DNA from: Akanthomyces muscarius
Taxonomy: Eukaryota > Ascomycota > Sordariomycetes > Hypocreales > Cordycipitaceae
Reading direction: 5' to 3'
NCBI RefSeq assembly: GCF_028009165.1
Contig: NC_079243.1
Location: 62,001 to 126,000, forward strand
DNA: 64,000 bases
The notes under the pieces were generated by a model. The model was given only the letters and a program-made list of their open reading frames with translations. It ran no database searches and was not told the DNA's origin. Positions 20,856 to 31,079 of this stretch are shown piece by piece. The position numbers and the translations under genes were made by a program. Position 1 is the first letter of the stretch. The number at the start of each line of letters is the position of its first letter.

Positions 20856-21453
20856 CTATATCAATATTGCTGCTGATAGAGCAGCTAAACACAAGCCCGA
20901 GAGATATTCCCCACGCCGGAGTCTAGCTACAGCGCCGCCCTCCTTATCGCCTTTGACGCCGCTTCGATCAAATTCAAGTTCTGGCGTACGCCCAACCAGT
21001 GTTGGGTAATCTATGCCTGGACCTTTGCACCGCTTAACACCACTTTTGCCCGTACCGCAAAACAGACCATTCGCACAGTAAACCCCCGTACCGCAGCAGA
21101 GTCCATCCTCTGGAATACAGGCCCACGGGATTCCGTCTTTGAGGGTAGTTGTCGAGTCTCGACAGCAAACAGGTTCATCGCCTTCGCAGTAGTAATTGGT
21201 TTTAAGGCCAGAGGCACTAGCTATTAAGAAGCAAAAAGTCAGCAAAGACAACTTTCTCAGCCTTCCATACAGAATCAGAGAAAAAGACAGCATCATTGAC
21301 TAGAAACCTACTTTCTGATCCGCAGACGTTTTTTCCAGAGGAATTATCCCTTTCCCGAAGTAATCCAGTGTCTTCGCGCAACGCCGGGCTTGCGACGATG
21401 ACGACCCCTGTGATTGCCAGGGGCAAGGCAAGGAGAAGACGGAAGGAGCACAT
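20856..21453 (-). CDS. Small secreted cysteine-rich protein, possibly GPI-anchored
   Basis: Exon 1 (21453-21312) and exon 2 (21220-20856) are separated by a 91 bp intron (GTAGGT ... TTAATAG) and join in frame to 168 aa. The N-terminus is a signal peptide (MCSFRLLLALPLAITGVVIV). The mature part has a compact Cys cluster: YYCEGDEPVCC, WACIPEDGLCCGTGVYC, GLFCGTG and RCKGPG. Consecutive CC pairs resemble fungal small Cys-rich surface proteins. The C-terminus ends in a hydrophobic stretch (LSGLCLAALSAAILI) that could be a GPI-anchor signal. No known enzyme motif. An effector or surface role is an inference. Confidence 0.65.
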
Positions 21454-22145
21454 TTTTGAAGTCAGAGCGTCAAATTGGTCACGAGACCAAGGTCTGTTAA
21501 GAAGCAGTAAAACATGTAAGTTGCGAACTGTTCGATTCGTCCTCTGTACTCAGGGATGCAAAGGAGGGAGTGCAGGACTAAGCAGGGCCTTTATAAAAGT
21601 CCGTAGGGCTGGCAAAGGCCCACAATAGATGCATAAGTTAGCTGTATACCCAGCTTCAATTACCAAGATATCCGCAGGCGCACAGACTACAGTGGACAAC
21701 ACTATTTGACGCCGTAAGCTAGTGGCCTTAGCAGGCCTCATAACGCTATACGCCAATCATATCAAATCGCCTTCACTGCGTCGTTAACCGCTTCCGCCAC
21801 ATGTGCTATCATAACTAGTCTTGTTGCTGCATTGTTGTTTTCTTGGCGAGAACTGAGCTGGTTTGGGTGCTGGTTCAAGCCCAATTCCAGTCCAAGTTGC
21901 AACTCTGTCATGCAGCTGAATGCTTCTGATTTTTGTAGCACTCAGCTGCCAAGCTTTTAGTGTCTCGAGCCTCATCCAAGGCTGGCAATCCATGTCAATA
22001 TCGTTCTTGGCTCTACTTGCTAACTAGTTGGTAGCAAGCAATTGTCAAATGGCTGTTGGCACGCAAAGACGTGGATGGGACGTGCAGCTTTGGGCTGGTA
22101 TCTAGTAATGCCCACTCACGCGAGAGAGCGAGTATTACAGCTACC
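21454..22145. other. No supported gene
   Basis: Promoter side of the small secreted-protein gene and spacer. No family-like frame. Confidence 0.3.
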
Positions 22146-22514
22146 ATGGCAGAGATGAAGCCGGGTAGTGCCACGTTGGCGGATAAGGAAGGCCAAACGC
22201 CGCTACACCGGGCATATCGGAATAGTTATATCGAGATAATAAAGACTCTTTTTAAACGCAGGACGCCAGCGATATCGGCGGGCAGCAAGGCAACCAGTGA
22301 AGAAGAAGAAGAAGAAGCGATAGATGGGCTGGACATTTTAAATATAGGTGATGCACTCTCAAGAACGCCACTATGGTCCCGCATTCTAAGACAGACTGCG
22401 TCCAGCTACTGCTTGAGTCGAGGGGTAAGGATTATAGCTACTAGTTCCTGTGACCTGCTAGCGGGACCTGAGCGGCTGATGACTAGCCGCTCGACCTCAA
22501 TTACACAAAAATAA
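22146..22514 (+). pseudogene. Ankyrin-repeat gene fragment
   Basis: One recognisable ankyrin repeat (ATLADKEGQTPLHRAYRN, then SYIEIIKTLF) is followed by a run of Glu codons from a GAA microsatellite at about 22,300-22,317. A degraded end follows with no further repeats. Ankyrin proteins normally carry several repeats, so this is probably a remnant, possibly of an NLR or ankyrin gene. The frame has no clear start. Confidence 0.45.
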
Positions 22515-22869
22515 CAAAAAGTACTATCCACCCTAGATGGCAGGCGTTGGTGCAAAAATGGTGTCGAGGCTGACCAGCGAGAGAAGGCTGACTGCACGCA
22601 GCTCAGCTCCATAAGCCACCTACGCCTGCCAAGGTGCCAAGGTCTGTCGTTCCAGCAACGCCCTCTAGGTTTCATAGATAGAGCAACAGATCGGCGCTCA
22701 ATGGCGTGAATGATCACAGGCTTGCCGGGTTCGCTAACAGAAGAATGGAAACAGATTAAATGTCCCAGTAAGATGAGGCGGCTCACTAGTTTGCCTTGTT
22801 TACCTCTTAATTCTACAATTTTCACCGCGATATCCATGAATCGCAACGACTTCAGACCTTTACCAAGCT

Positions 22870-23787
22870 ATGCCTGCAATGGACTGTGCTGCAGCGGAAC
22901 AAATAGAAACGTGGTATGGCTATGTGCCAACGATTTCAGATGCACAGTTGCTTTTCGAGGCCTGCCGTCTCGGTATCCTTCCTCGGGTGCAACGAAGACT
23001 CTCGGTGAAAGAACGACGGTCTATCCGGTCCGGTTCCGTATTTGTATGGGATGAGAGAGAAGCTAATATGAAAAGATGGACGGATGGCAAAATATGGAGT
23101 GCGAGTAAGGTCTCCAATGGTTTTCTCAATTACAACGAGATGGAGCACAAACGAGACGATGCATGTGACGAGGCGCCAAACTCAATCGAGTACAACAATA
23201 CTTTCAACAATAGTGACCCTGACGGGTACCGATACAAGATCGGCGGCCTGGTTAAGAGGTCCATCAGCATCATCACTGCCGCTGGAGAGCATTTGCACCT
23301 TGTCTCCTACTATTCGGCGTCACCAGGTGGGCCACGAGAGCTTCCGCTGGTTACCACTGATTATGGTCTCAGAAAAATACTTCCTGACGTAAGGATGTAC
23401 TTGTCGTTCAGCTGTGATGCACAGAACGGAAGAGATGCACCGTTTGTCCCTCAATCGGCGATGGAGACACACAATAGCTGTCGAAAGCAGCAGAAACCCG
23501 CACCCCAATGCGCGCAACCTGCAGGCGACCGACGTCTATCTCGAGCGTCCGAGATACCACCCGTTCCTTGTAATACTCTGGCGGACAATTCTTTTCCTGC
23601 GCTCCATATGATTCACTTCCATCACGGCGCGGCTGACCACGCCCCTCCTCGCCCTTCTCTACGACACTGTACTCCACTCCCTGATCGTCCATTATTACCG
23701 CCGTTGGATTCAAAGTGGCACAGAAACACCACAACAGACCTAAGCGGAAAATGCACAGTGTCAGTGACGACTAAGCAGGAACATTAA
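22870..23787 (+). CDS. WOPR-domain transcriptional regulator (Gti1/Pac2 family)
   Basis: A single exon of 305 aa. Residues of about 14-115 hold the first WOPR half: ETWYGYVPTISDAQLLFEAC, GILPRVQRR, SIRSGSVFVWDE and MKRWTDGKIWSASKV. The second half follows a short acidic, Asn-rich linker: IGGLVKRSISIITAAGEHLH and LVSYYSA. WOPR proteins bind DNA and act as regulators of morphology, sporulation, secondary metabolism and virulence in fungi (Wor1, Ryp1, Pac2; family knowledge). The C-terminal 130 residues are low-complexity, rich in Pro, His and Arg. No disruption is seen. Confidence 0.85.
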   Translation: MPAMDCAAAEQIETWYGYVPTISDAQLLFEACRLGILPRVQRRLSVKERRSIRSGSVFVWDEREANMKRWTDGKIWSASKVSNGFLNYNEMEHKRDDACDEAPNSIEYNNTFNNSDPDGYRYKIGGLVKRSISIITAAGEHLHLVSYYSASPGGPRELPLVTTDYGLRKILPDVRMYLSFSCDAQNGRDAPFVPQSAMETHNSCRKQQKPAPQCAQPAGDRRLSRASEIPPVPCNTLADNSFPALHMIHFHHGAADHAPPRPSLRHCTPLPDRPLLPPLDSKWHRNTTTDLSGKCTVSVTTKQEH

Positions 23788-24023
23788 ACTGCTCCAAAAT
23801 CTCTATCTAGACCAAAATGCTAGGCGCTATGAACAATTACAGAATCGGTATGACTTTTATAACAGTATAAACTTCTTCAGCACCATACCTGGGCAGATGG
23901 TTAAATATGGTTATTTGGGGAGCCGTAACCATAACCATATTTAACCATCAAACTCAGAACCATAACTGTTTATAACCACATAACCATGTTGTTACCATGA
24001 TTGGCCAAGTGCTATTATGTGAC
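23788..24023. repeat. Inverted-repeat terminus of an hAT-like element
   Basis: A perfect 17 bp inverted repeat lies at 23,898-23,914 and 23,931-23,947 (TGGTTAAATATGGTTAT and its complement), around a 16 nt centre. Further AACCATA repeats run to 23,990. Repeated ATAACCAT motifs next to hAT transposase remains are typical subterminal repeats. It probably marks one end of the remnant at 24,024-24,590. Confidence 0.5.
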
Positions 24024-24590
24024 CTAGGGCCACTCCGTTGTATTTAACATCTGACCATCTATCTGGTCATCTTCCTCCATGTAACAAACCGTTGTGGCGG
24101 CACTGCTCTGCGCTATATATACTGCTATTACGCCTACGTTGATTGCTAGAATTGCTTTCAATGCCCTGATCTTTTGCCCCGTGGCCTGACGGCATAGGCG
24201 TTCGTCACACTCCACCACCGAGTCCTCCATAGGTAGGCCCATTCCACTGAGTTTTGAAGGTTCAATATGACCTTCTCGTATCCAACTACCAATACATTCG
24301 ATCTTTTGGACATTGTGGCAAGAAAGGCTAAGCCTAGCCCAAGAACTTCTTCTAGACCCAGAAAATGCTCTCTCCGGCTCCGATGATTCTGCTGGAATGG
24401 ACAGCAGGGTTATGGCCATGCGATGTAACCGGGAACAGCGCAATTTTTGCTCGCTACGAGACCACCAGTCTAGAGGGTCTGTTGTCCATATTTGGCTACT
24501 GGCATATTCTGGCGCAGCGATTTCTGGTGTTGGGCTCTGGCTAGGGCTTCTGGTCGTTTCTCCTCGCGCCATATGTGTCCACTGCTTCAC
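24024..24590 (-). mobile_element. hAT transposase C-terminal remnant
   Basis: The frame contains the hAT dimerisation signature: DPLDWWSRSE, LHRMAITLLSIPAESSEPER, AFSGSRR and VQKIECIGSWIREGHI. This is the last roughly 100 residues of fungal hAT transposases. The RNase-H-like catalytic core and BED finger are absent. The part following the signature continues with unrelated sequence. It is truncated and inactive. Confidence 0.8.
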
Positions 24591-24900
24591 CTGTTTATTT
24601 TAACCTTTTCAGTTCATTACCGGTACCTCCCGCTCGTTGCCGCACCTTGCGCCCGCGCCCTGGCCTTCCATACCACCCGATTTCACGATTTTCGTTGACT
24701 AATGGCCGGACTCTAGGTCAATTGGCAGTTTTCTGCGATGTCTGTTTTCTGCCATAGTTCGGCTTTCGTATCCACCATTTGTTATCTTGTGGTTGACAGA
24801 GAAGCAACGCCGAGCAGCCACAAATGACTGTCTTCTAAGAAAAGAAAAACATCTGCTACATAATGTGCATCACAATAGTCTCCTTGCGTGCATAGCTATG
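24591..24900. other. No supported gene
   Basis: Spacer between the hAT remnant and the MULE-type MITE. No motif recognised. Confidence 0.3.
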
Positions 24901-24909
24901 TTGGACGGC

Positions 24910-25341
24910 GGCGGCCAATACAGAGGCGCCCGGGCGCGCATATAAAACTTTTCACGTCCTTACTCTCTTTAAAATCAACAAAAATGTAGAAATTCCCATT
25001 AAACTTGCAACTATGTCCAAAGTACTATATCTACATTTTCAAGCCATTTTCGACAATACATACTGCATATTAAAAGGGTCCCACGGATGTTCATACCTAT
25101 GCTTAGTCAGGATTCTCGTACGTTGCGCGCCAGGGCGCGCGAATAACTATCGTACAGCTTTACTTATTAAGACATAATTAAAGGAATATTAACAGCAAAA
25201 AATAAGTCAAGTAAGCCATATACTATACTGAAATACATATTGTAGTAACTTGTCTTATTTTTATGTAATTACTGCATTTTCTTATGGTTGAAGACGTGAA
25301 AAGCTTTAAATGCGCGCCCGGGCGCCCCTGTATTGGCCGCC
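24910..25341. mobile_element. 432 bp MULE-type MITE with 9 bp target-site duplication
   Basis: The inverted termini of about 50 bp begin GGCGGCCAATACAG and continue GGCGCCCGGGCGCGCAT, then a TTTTCACGTC block. Only a few mismatches separate the arms. A perfect 9 bp direct repeat TTGGACGGC lies at 24,901-24,909 and 25,342-25,350. Long termini with a 9 bp duplication are the Mutator hallmark. The AT-rich interior has no coding capacity. It would need a transposase in trans; a MULE transposase remnant lies at 44,861. Confidence 0.9.
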
Positions 25342-25513
25342 TTGGACGGCCTGAAGCTGAGTAATGAATCGACGCTAAAAAGGATTGAACGACCCACCAA
25401 TTGAGAGACTCCTAGCTGCGCATGCCGTTTTCACGAGGACAACATCTATTACCAATCACCAGCCAAAGACACTAACGAAGACTTCAAAACTCTTTATAAA
25501 CACGAGGTGCATC

Positions 25514-26580
25514 ATGGTTTCCAAAACGCGAAAGCGCTCGCGTACTATTGTAGAGGGCGAGCGCGCCGACTGCCCTTTCCAACTTCACAATTCCTCGTTC
25601 CCGGCGGCACGCATAAAGACGAACGAAAAGCCCTCGAAGAATAAGACTAAGCCTGGCAAGAAGAACAAGAATGTGAACACCAGTGAGGAGGTGACGTTGC
25701 TTCAATCTTCACTGTTTGAGCCGACCGGCAAATTTCGCCCCGACACGACAATGGGCGTTTACTACCACATAGAACCAGGAAAGGACTGGACCAGCATGAC
25801 GCGATACCATAGCTTCATTCGTAAGCCTCTAATCTCGCTGTATTGCAGTACTTTATGCTACAATAACTGACTTGTGCTATCGCAGTGAACAAAGAGAAAT
25901 ATCTAAGTGGCGAATTTGTCTTTGTGGGCAATGATAATTGTATAGCGCGAGGTAAACTAGGGGAAGATCTCAATGCGCAAGTTGGACCATGCAATATCTG
26001 GGTCGCACAGATCCTGGAGATTCGGGCTCTAGATGAACGCCATGTTTATGCACGCGTCTGCTAGATGTACTCCCCGGATGAGCTGCCCGCAGGGCGTCGG
26101 CCGTACTATGGCAAGAACGAAATCATTGTCTCGAATCATCGTATGTGGGCGACCATAGCAACAGAGGCCTTTGCGCTAACTCATGCAGTGGATATTATCA
26201 ATGTTTTGAGCATAGTCCACCGTGCTAAGGTCAGCCAATGGATCGAGGCGGACGACGAGGAAATCCCGGATGGCTTGTATTGGCGCCAGGCGTTGGACTG
26301 TGGCACATCACAGCTGTCTGTATGCACAAGCAACAATCCCCGAAAAAGACATCACTAACCGGCCTAGGCTATTGCTCTCATTTGCAGATGTCGAACACCC
26401 GCCCACCCTGACAAGACGCTAGTCGGCTGCACGAACAGCGACTGCGGAGAGTGGATACACATTGGCTGTTTGCGCGAGGACGTTTTGAATCGAGTACACG
26501 ACCGCTTATGCGCCGACCAGCCGCATGTAGCTGCAGTGAAGATGCATGGGACTGGAGTAAAAACGGGTACGGAGCATCGT
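25514..26580 (+). pseudogene. BAH-PHD protein, copy 1, with premature TAG
   Basis: BAH-PHD proteins of filamentous fungi bind methylated histone tails; Neurospora EPR-1, a reader of H3K27me3, has this layout (family knowledge). Exon 1 is 25514-25820. A 65 bp intron (GTAAGC ... TCGCAG) follows, and exon 2 starts at 25,886. BAH blocks are MGVYYHIEPGKDW, YLSGEFVFVGN and LDERHVYARVC. A TAG at 26,062-26,064 interrupts the frame where the sister copy at 50,683-51,494 has TGG. The frame then resumes as MYSPDELPAGRRPYYGKNE. A further intron (about 26,325-26,389) precedes PHD-finger sequence GCTNSDCGEWIHIGCLRED. The stop cuts the protein to 161 aa, before the end of BAH and all of PHD. Confidence 0.8.
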
Positions 26581-26590
26581 CAAAGGCGCC

Positions 26591-27058
26591 ATGCAGAATG
26601 CCGCAAAGTACAAGATCGACATCGATACCGTCCAGTTATGTAACCTGAACCTTCCGAAACAGTATCTGAGCGAAAATCAAGATTTGACCGGCCTCTCAGA
26701 GATTCTGCGAGAGCTACTACAAAACACGAAGACTCTCCAGCTTCGTGACGCCCGGTGGGCTCTTTTGTCGCTATGCGGCTACAAACTCGGCCTCCGTCAG
26801 CTCGACATGTGCCAGGTTGGGGTCACCAGCAACGTTTTGAAAAGCTTCTTTGAATCAAACCGGGCAACTTTACAATCCATTGGTTTTCACGACGAGACAG
26901 TGCTCTGGGAAGACAGTGTTTCACTGACAGCAAGTGTTTTACGTGAGATCATTGATGTTTCGCCGTCCACGGCTTGTCGAGCATACTATTGCTACTGCCA
27001 TACGGCGCGCAGGAAAGCTTCAAGATTGGTGCTAGTCAAAATAGCGTTGGCAGCCTAG
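26591..27058 (+). pseudogene. F-box/LRR-like protein C-terminal fragment
   Basis: The 155-codon frame includes LSEILRELLQNTKTLQLRDA, LRQLDMCQVGVTSNVLKSFF and ESNRATLQSIGFHDETVLW. This pattern is typical of the C-terminal half of fungal F-box proteins with leucine-rich segments. There is no F-box and no confident start; the first ATG follows directly after the BAH-PHD relic. The last 30 residues lose the pattern, so the 3' end is probably also truncated. Confidence 0.4.
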
Positions 27059-27739
27059 TCCGAGGCCGTTATATTTAGAGAATTCAACGAGCGGTAAAGG
27101 TACTTGGTGAGTCACAAGCAAAAGTCGGAATGTTTTCAGGAACAGGCCGGACAGCGCTGTCGCAAAGTGGCTCCGAACCGCTTTTTGCAGTCGGCGGCTT
27201 TCCAGGTACCACACCAAGATTTGACCGAAGTTGTCACATAGCATTTTTATGGCTTCGCAGACCAATATCATATCAATAGCGTCTAGCTGCTTTGCATTGG
27301 TGCTTGGCTGGCAAAAATGCTTCTGTGCAAGTTCTGAGCCCAGGTTGAGCAGCATCAGCGGCGCTTCGAACAGTCATTTCAGCGGAACATTCGACACTGC
27401 GGCCGGCTAGCATGAGGTGGTGGTGCTTGGCACAAGCGTGGGTGAGTGGGAGCATGGTTTGGCGGATGCGTTAAGTGGGATGGAAAATTGGTTTGTTTCA
27501 ATATTACATACACTCACGGGCAAATTGAGCTGCTACTTTCTGTCGAGTGTTCAACTTCTCGGCCAACTCCGAAGGAGCAATACTACAATCTTGTATCGCA
27601 TCTTATGCTAGAGTAATCTCGGGTATCAGAAATGGTCTCTTGGGACAGATACGCAGTCGGTTTTGGGTTGAGTGATGTCACAGGCTTCTTCACATATAAC
27701 TTGGATATACTGGCCGCAGGATTGCCCAGAAAATGTTGC
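27059..27739. other. No supported gene
   Basis: Spacer between two F-box remnants. Short frames on both strands lack homology. Confidence 0.3.
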
Positions 27740-28438
27740 TCATTCTGAACCAGCTTTTGGACTGTTCATATAGTCCTCTGCCTCGGCTTGCACCATGTCC
27801 ATAAAAAGTTCATCCGAGGTTACGCTCGGAACTCGATCGTCTGAGTCCTGGTCATCTGTGTCCTCATCGTGGTCCGAGCCCCAAAAGGCGTACCTCACCA
27901 GCCTTCTTTGCCTTTGAGCCTCTCTCGATCTGTGTTCAGCTTCGCGCTGCTAGAGACTTTGATCTGTTGCGCGTTGTCTTCGCATACAGCCAACACAATA
28001 TGGCAAGTTGGCGTGATCGCGATCCTGCGCTCCTTTGCCGAACGTTCGACATGCCTGATAGATAACATAGTGCATGCCCTGTATAGATATGTGAGCGCCT
28101 GGCGTATATCGTCGGCTTGAATTCTGCCCTCTCGGAGTCACACCACAGTCGATGCAAAATCTGGTCCACGCCTCTGAGCCACCTCGTCGCCTACTTCTTC
28201 TGATCATCTTGTCCGCAAATCGCTGGGAAGGAAGTATACGGTGACAATCGCTGCAAACAAACAAGCGTTTTTCCGCGGCATAGAGCGAGTTCTCCGCCTC
28301 CATCTGCGCGGCTTGATCTAAATGAACCAATCCATAGAAATGTCGACAGGTGCGTTTGAGGATGACATTATCGGGAAATGTCAAACAATTGACAATTTCG
28401 CTCTAAAGCTCGCTAGAAAGCTCTGATAGCTGCACCAT
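27740..28438 (-). pseudogene. F-box protein gene with two in-frame TAG codons
   Basis: An ATG at 28,438 starts a 233-codon collinear frame ending in TGA at 27,740. It has an F-box (SEIVNC, TFPDNVILKRTCRHFYGLV), then the Cys-rich part common in fungal F-box proteins (FVCSDCHRILPSQRFADKM, RFCIDCG, YCVGC) and an acidic tail. F-box proteins recruit targets to SCF ubiquitin ligases. Two codons read TAG: codon 12 (28,405-28,403) and the codon at 27,952-27,950. Both fit CAG to TAG, since the surrounding frame is otherwise normal. The gene is probably non-functional but recently so. Confidence 0.7.
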
Positions 28439-28910
28439 TGATATTAATATTGAGGAAAAGCGACGATCGATAATGTTGTCTGCCAGCCGCTTTCTGTGTC
28501 TGAGGTAACGATGAAGGATAATCACAAGCGCAGAAGCTTTCTGTTTAAACCTTCCTCATAGCTCTAGTGCAGCGTATTGTAAACCAAACACCGTTTGCGT
28601 CGATTGCAGTCCCCATTTCTTGGTGGGGCCGGGGGACGCCATCGAGTTGATCTCTGGCAGGAGCAACCAGGCCAATTTAAAGTGTGCAACCCTTTGCTAG
28701 GCACATCGCGCGAACCCAGGTAGGGCTATCCGCGCTACACTGGAAACGTCAAATGAAATTCTAAATCAGATGGCAAATATGGTGCAGATAGGTTCAAGAG
28801 TGTAGTGTAGCACGTGATGGTTTCCATTTCCGGCCAAAGCGCACTGGCAATTGGTCGTGGAATTTGGCGACAAGACTACGAAGTTTGACGTTTCATAAAC
28901 AGTGAACGTC
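28439..28910. other. Divergent intergenic region
   Basis: Lies between the divergent F-box and NYN genes. No gene or clear regulatory motif was seen. Confidence 0.3.
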
Positions 28911-29679
28911 ATGTCAAATAAAATTGCTGTGTTGATTGACGCGGATAACGCACAGCCTTGCAAGGCGGGCCTAGTCTTGGCAGAAGTCGCAAAATATGGC
29001 ACGGCGAGTGTCAAGAGGGCGTACGGTGATTGGACAGAGCCAACACTCAAAAGTTGGAAAGAACAGTTGCTCGAAAATTCGATACAGCCGATGCAGCAGT
29101 TCGCCTATACGAAAGGCAAAAATTCGACAGATGCAGCCATGATCATTGATGCGATGGATCTGCTACATTCACGACAATTGGACGGCTTCTGCCTGGCCTA
29201 GCGACAGCGACTTTACGCGCCTTGCGTCACGAATTCGAGAGTCAGGACTGACTGTGTACGGCTGTGGAGTTCGCACGACACCGAAGCCATTTGTTTCTGC
29301 ATGTGACAAATTCATCTATGTGAAGAATCTGACACCGAATAGCCACATGATAAAACAGGTCGAGGACGAGTCGAATGGTGGAAGCACTGAACATGCCGAA
29401 GAGAATCTCAGAAACGTTGCTGATTTACTTCGAGCGGCTGCAGAGGCAACGTCAGACCATGATGGATGGGCAGGCATTTGCGAAATAGGCGATATCATGG
29501 TGAAGAGACACCCGGATTTTGATTCTCGCAATTATGGGCATAGGAAGCTTACCGATCTGATGGCTGCTCTCGACGACACTTTCGAAATTTGTCGCCGGAG
29601 CCCCGGCAAAGGGAAGCCAGATCTTCCGTACGCCCGTAAAAAGACAGATAGCAATGGCTTAAGACGAACTCGGGATTGA
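28911..29679 (+). pseudogene. Bacterial-type NYN/OST-HTH nuclease-like gene, frameshifted
   Basis: NYN domains are PIN-like RNA nucleases. The first frame (28911-29201) starts MSNKIAVLIDADNAQPCK and contains KRAYGDWTEP, QQFAYTKGKNSTDAAMIIDA and LDGFCLA, then TAG. The second frame continues at 29,202 with SDSDFTRLASRIRESG, YGCGVRTTPKPFVSACDKFI, and an OST-HTH/LOTUS-like region to 29,679. The two halves match the roughly 250 aa bacterial protein end to end. The break lies in the conserved SSDSDF acidic motif and looks like loss of 2 nt. Such genes are far more common in bacteria, suggesting horizontal transfer (inference). Alternatively GCC-TAG-C could be a +1 recoding site. Confidence 0.75.
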
Positions 29680-30106
29680 CTAGGGCACGCAGCACATGAT
29701 TGGAGTGAATATACTTCGAATTGTCGTATCTCAGTCGATATCAATGTCGCATTAGTGTGGTAGTAGAAGCGCTTGGCGTGAATAACCACGCTTTAGTCTG
29801 CAGAAATCCAACCCTCCACTTGTCTTTCGCGGTTACAACCTCGCCTCTGGGCCGCGAACCAGTCAGCGCTGACGATGTCAAGGTGTGTTCGATCCGCTGA
29901 ACACTTTATGCGAAGACGCCCTACCTTTCGCTCCTTACGTCAATCCTCGTGATACTTGGTCTCCTGTGCTACGTTGGCAGGGCACGTATTTGTGGGAAAA
30001 AACTCTTTTTCTTCTCAATGCATATCGCAGATGCATAGTCATGGTTCTATCTTTTCACATTGTATTAATAATGTTTCTTTCTCACTGATATAGAAGTACT
30101 GTCTCC
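29680..30106. other. No supported gene
   Basis: Spacer. A splice-acceptor-like CTGATATAG at about 30,085-30,093 precedes the kinase-like fragment. Confidence 0.3.
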
Positions 30107-30223
30107 CCGAGGATAACTTTACGCGATATCGATATGGCAGCGGTCCCTCTCAACATCAGGCAGAAGTGGGCAGATCAGGTACGCCAGACAGTGGCAAATC
30201 TGCATAGCATTGGTGTTAAAAAT
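30107..30223 (+). pseudogene. Possible protein-kinase-like fragment
   Basis: A short frame reads RITLRDIDMAAVPLNIRQ, then KWADQVRQTVANLHSIGV, then stops. The second block resembles the helix before the catalytic loop in fungal kinase-like proteins (W..Q....V..LH..GV). The catalytic loop itself is absent. It is too short for a firm call. Confidence 0.3.
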
Positions 30224-31079
30224 TAGGTTGTTCTTCTTCCAACTTCCAAGGCACTCTGTCATCTCAATCATCTCCGCTCCAAGACGTACGTTCTACGACA
30301 TCATGTTGCTGGATGATGTGTTCTGCGCCCGACAGAGTCAAGATGGGCAACGATACTTGCTTGAACGGCTGATCCATCACATCCCAGGCCATGGGCGCAG
30401 CGCTCGCAAACTCAGCATTCAGTGCAAGCCCGTCCGTCTTCCCCAACTCAATCGACTTTACTATATAGGCATTGGGTGGAAGCACCTAAGCCATGCAGCT
30501 GTGGAGGTTTCTAAGCAAAACCGTTGCGACCTTGCCACAGCAGCGCCTCGCCGAACTAGAAGAAGAAAGAAATTGCCTACGGCATGACATTGCCTCAGGG
30601 AGTCAGAAAGGCAGGCTCTTGCTTGAGATTATACCGGCTTTGCGAAGCAAAAATCGGCCAATTGCACCAGATGGTAGAGCTATGCAATGCCGAGTTTCAG
30701 GAACCTTGTAAGGATTGGGAGGCTAGCAAATCGGGGAGAATATAGTTTGTACATATCTTGGTTCCTGCACATCCATAGGCGGGCAGTTGGACGTATTATG
30801 CGCCAATGATTAATTTTTTCAATTTATTTTGAGTCTGAACTAAGGAACTGAAGTGTAATTGTGTTTGGGGAGTGCGTCCGTAGCCCACTTCCATCTTGCA
30901 TCCACTGAGGAGCGGTGCGTCTCTTCAGTTCTGTTGCCCATCCATCTTCTTTCCCGTTTACACCGTGTGCTTTCTGGAGGGGATTGTCGTTAGCATTGAG
31001 CCTGATTGGTATTTTTGCTTGTTCATTACATTTTTGTCATCTCTTCTTTCCGACCCATCTGTATCCTTTTGGCGCAGCC
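30224..31079. other. No supported gene
   Basis: Contains scattered open frames, one with a possible coiled-coil stretch at 30,493-30,711, but no recognisable family. Confidence 0.3.
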
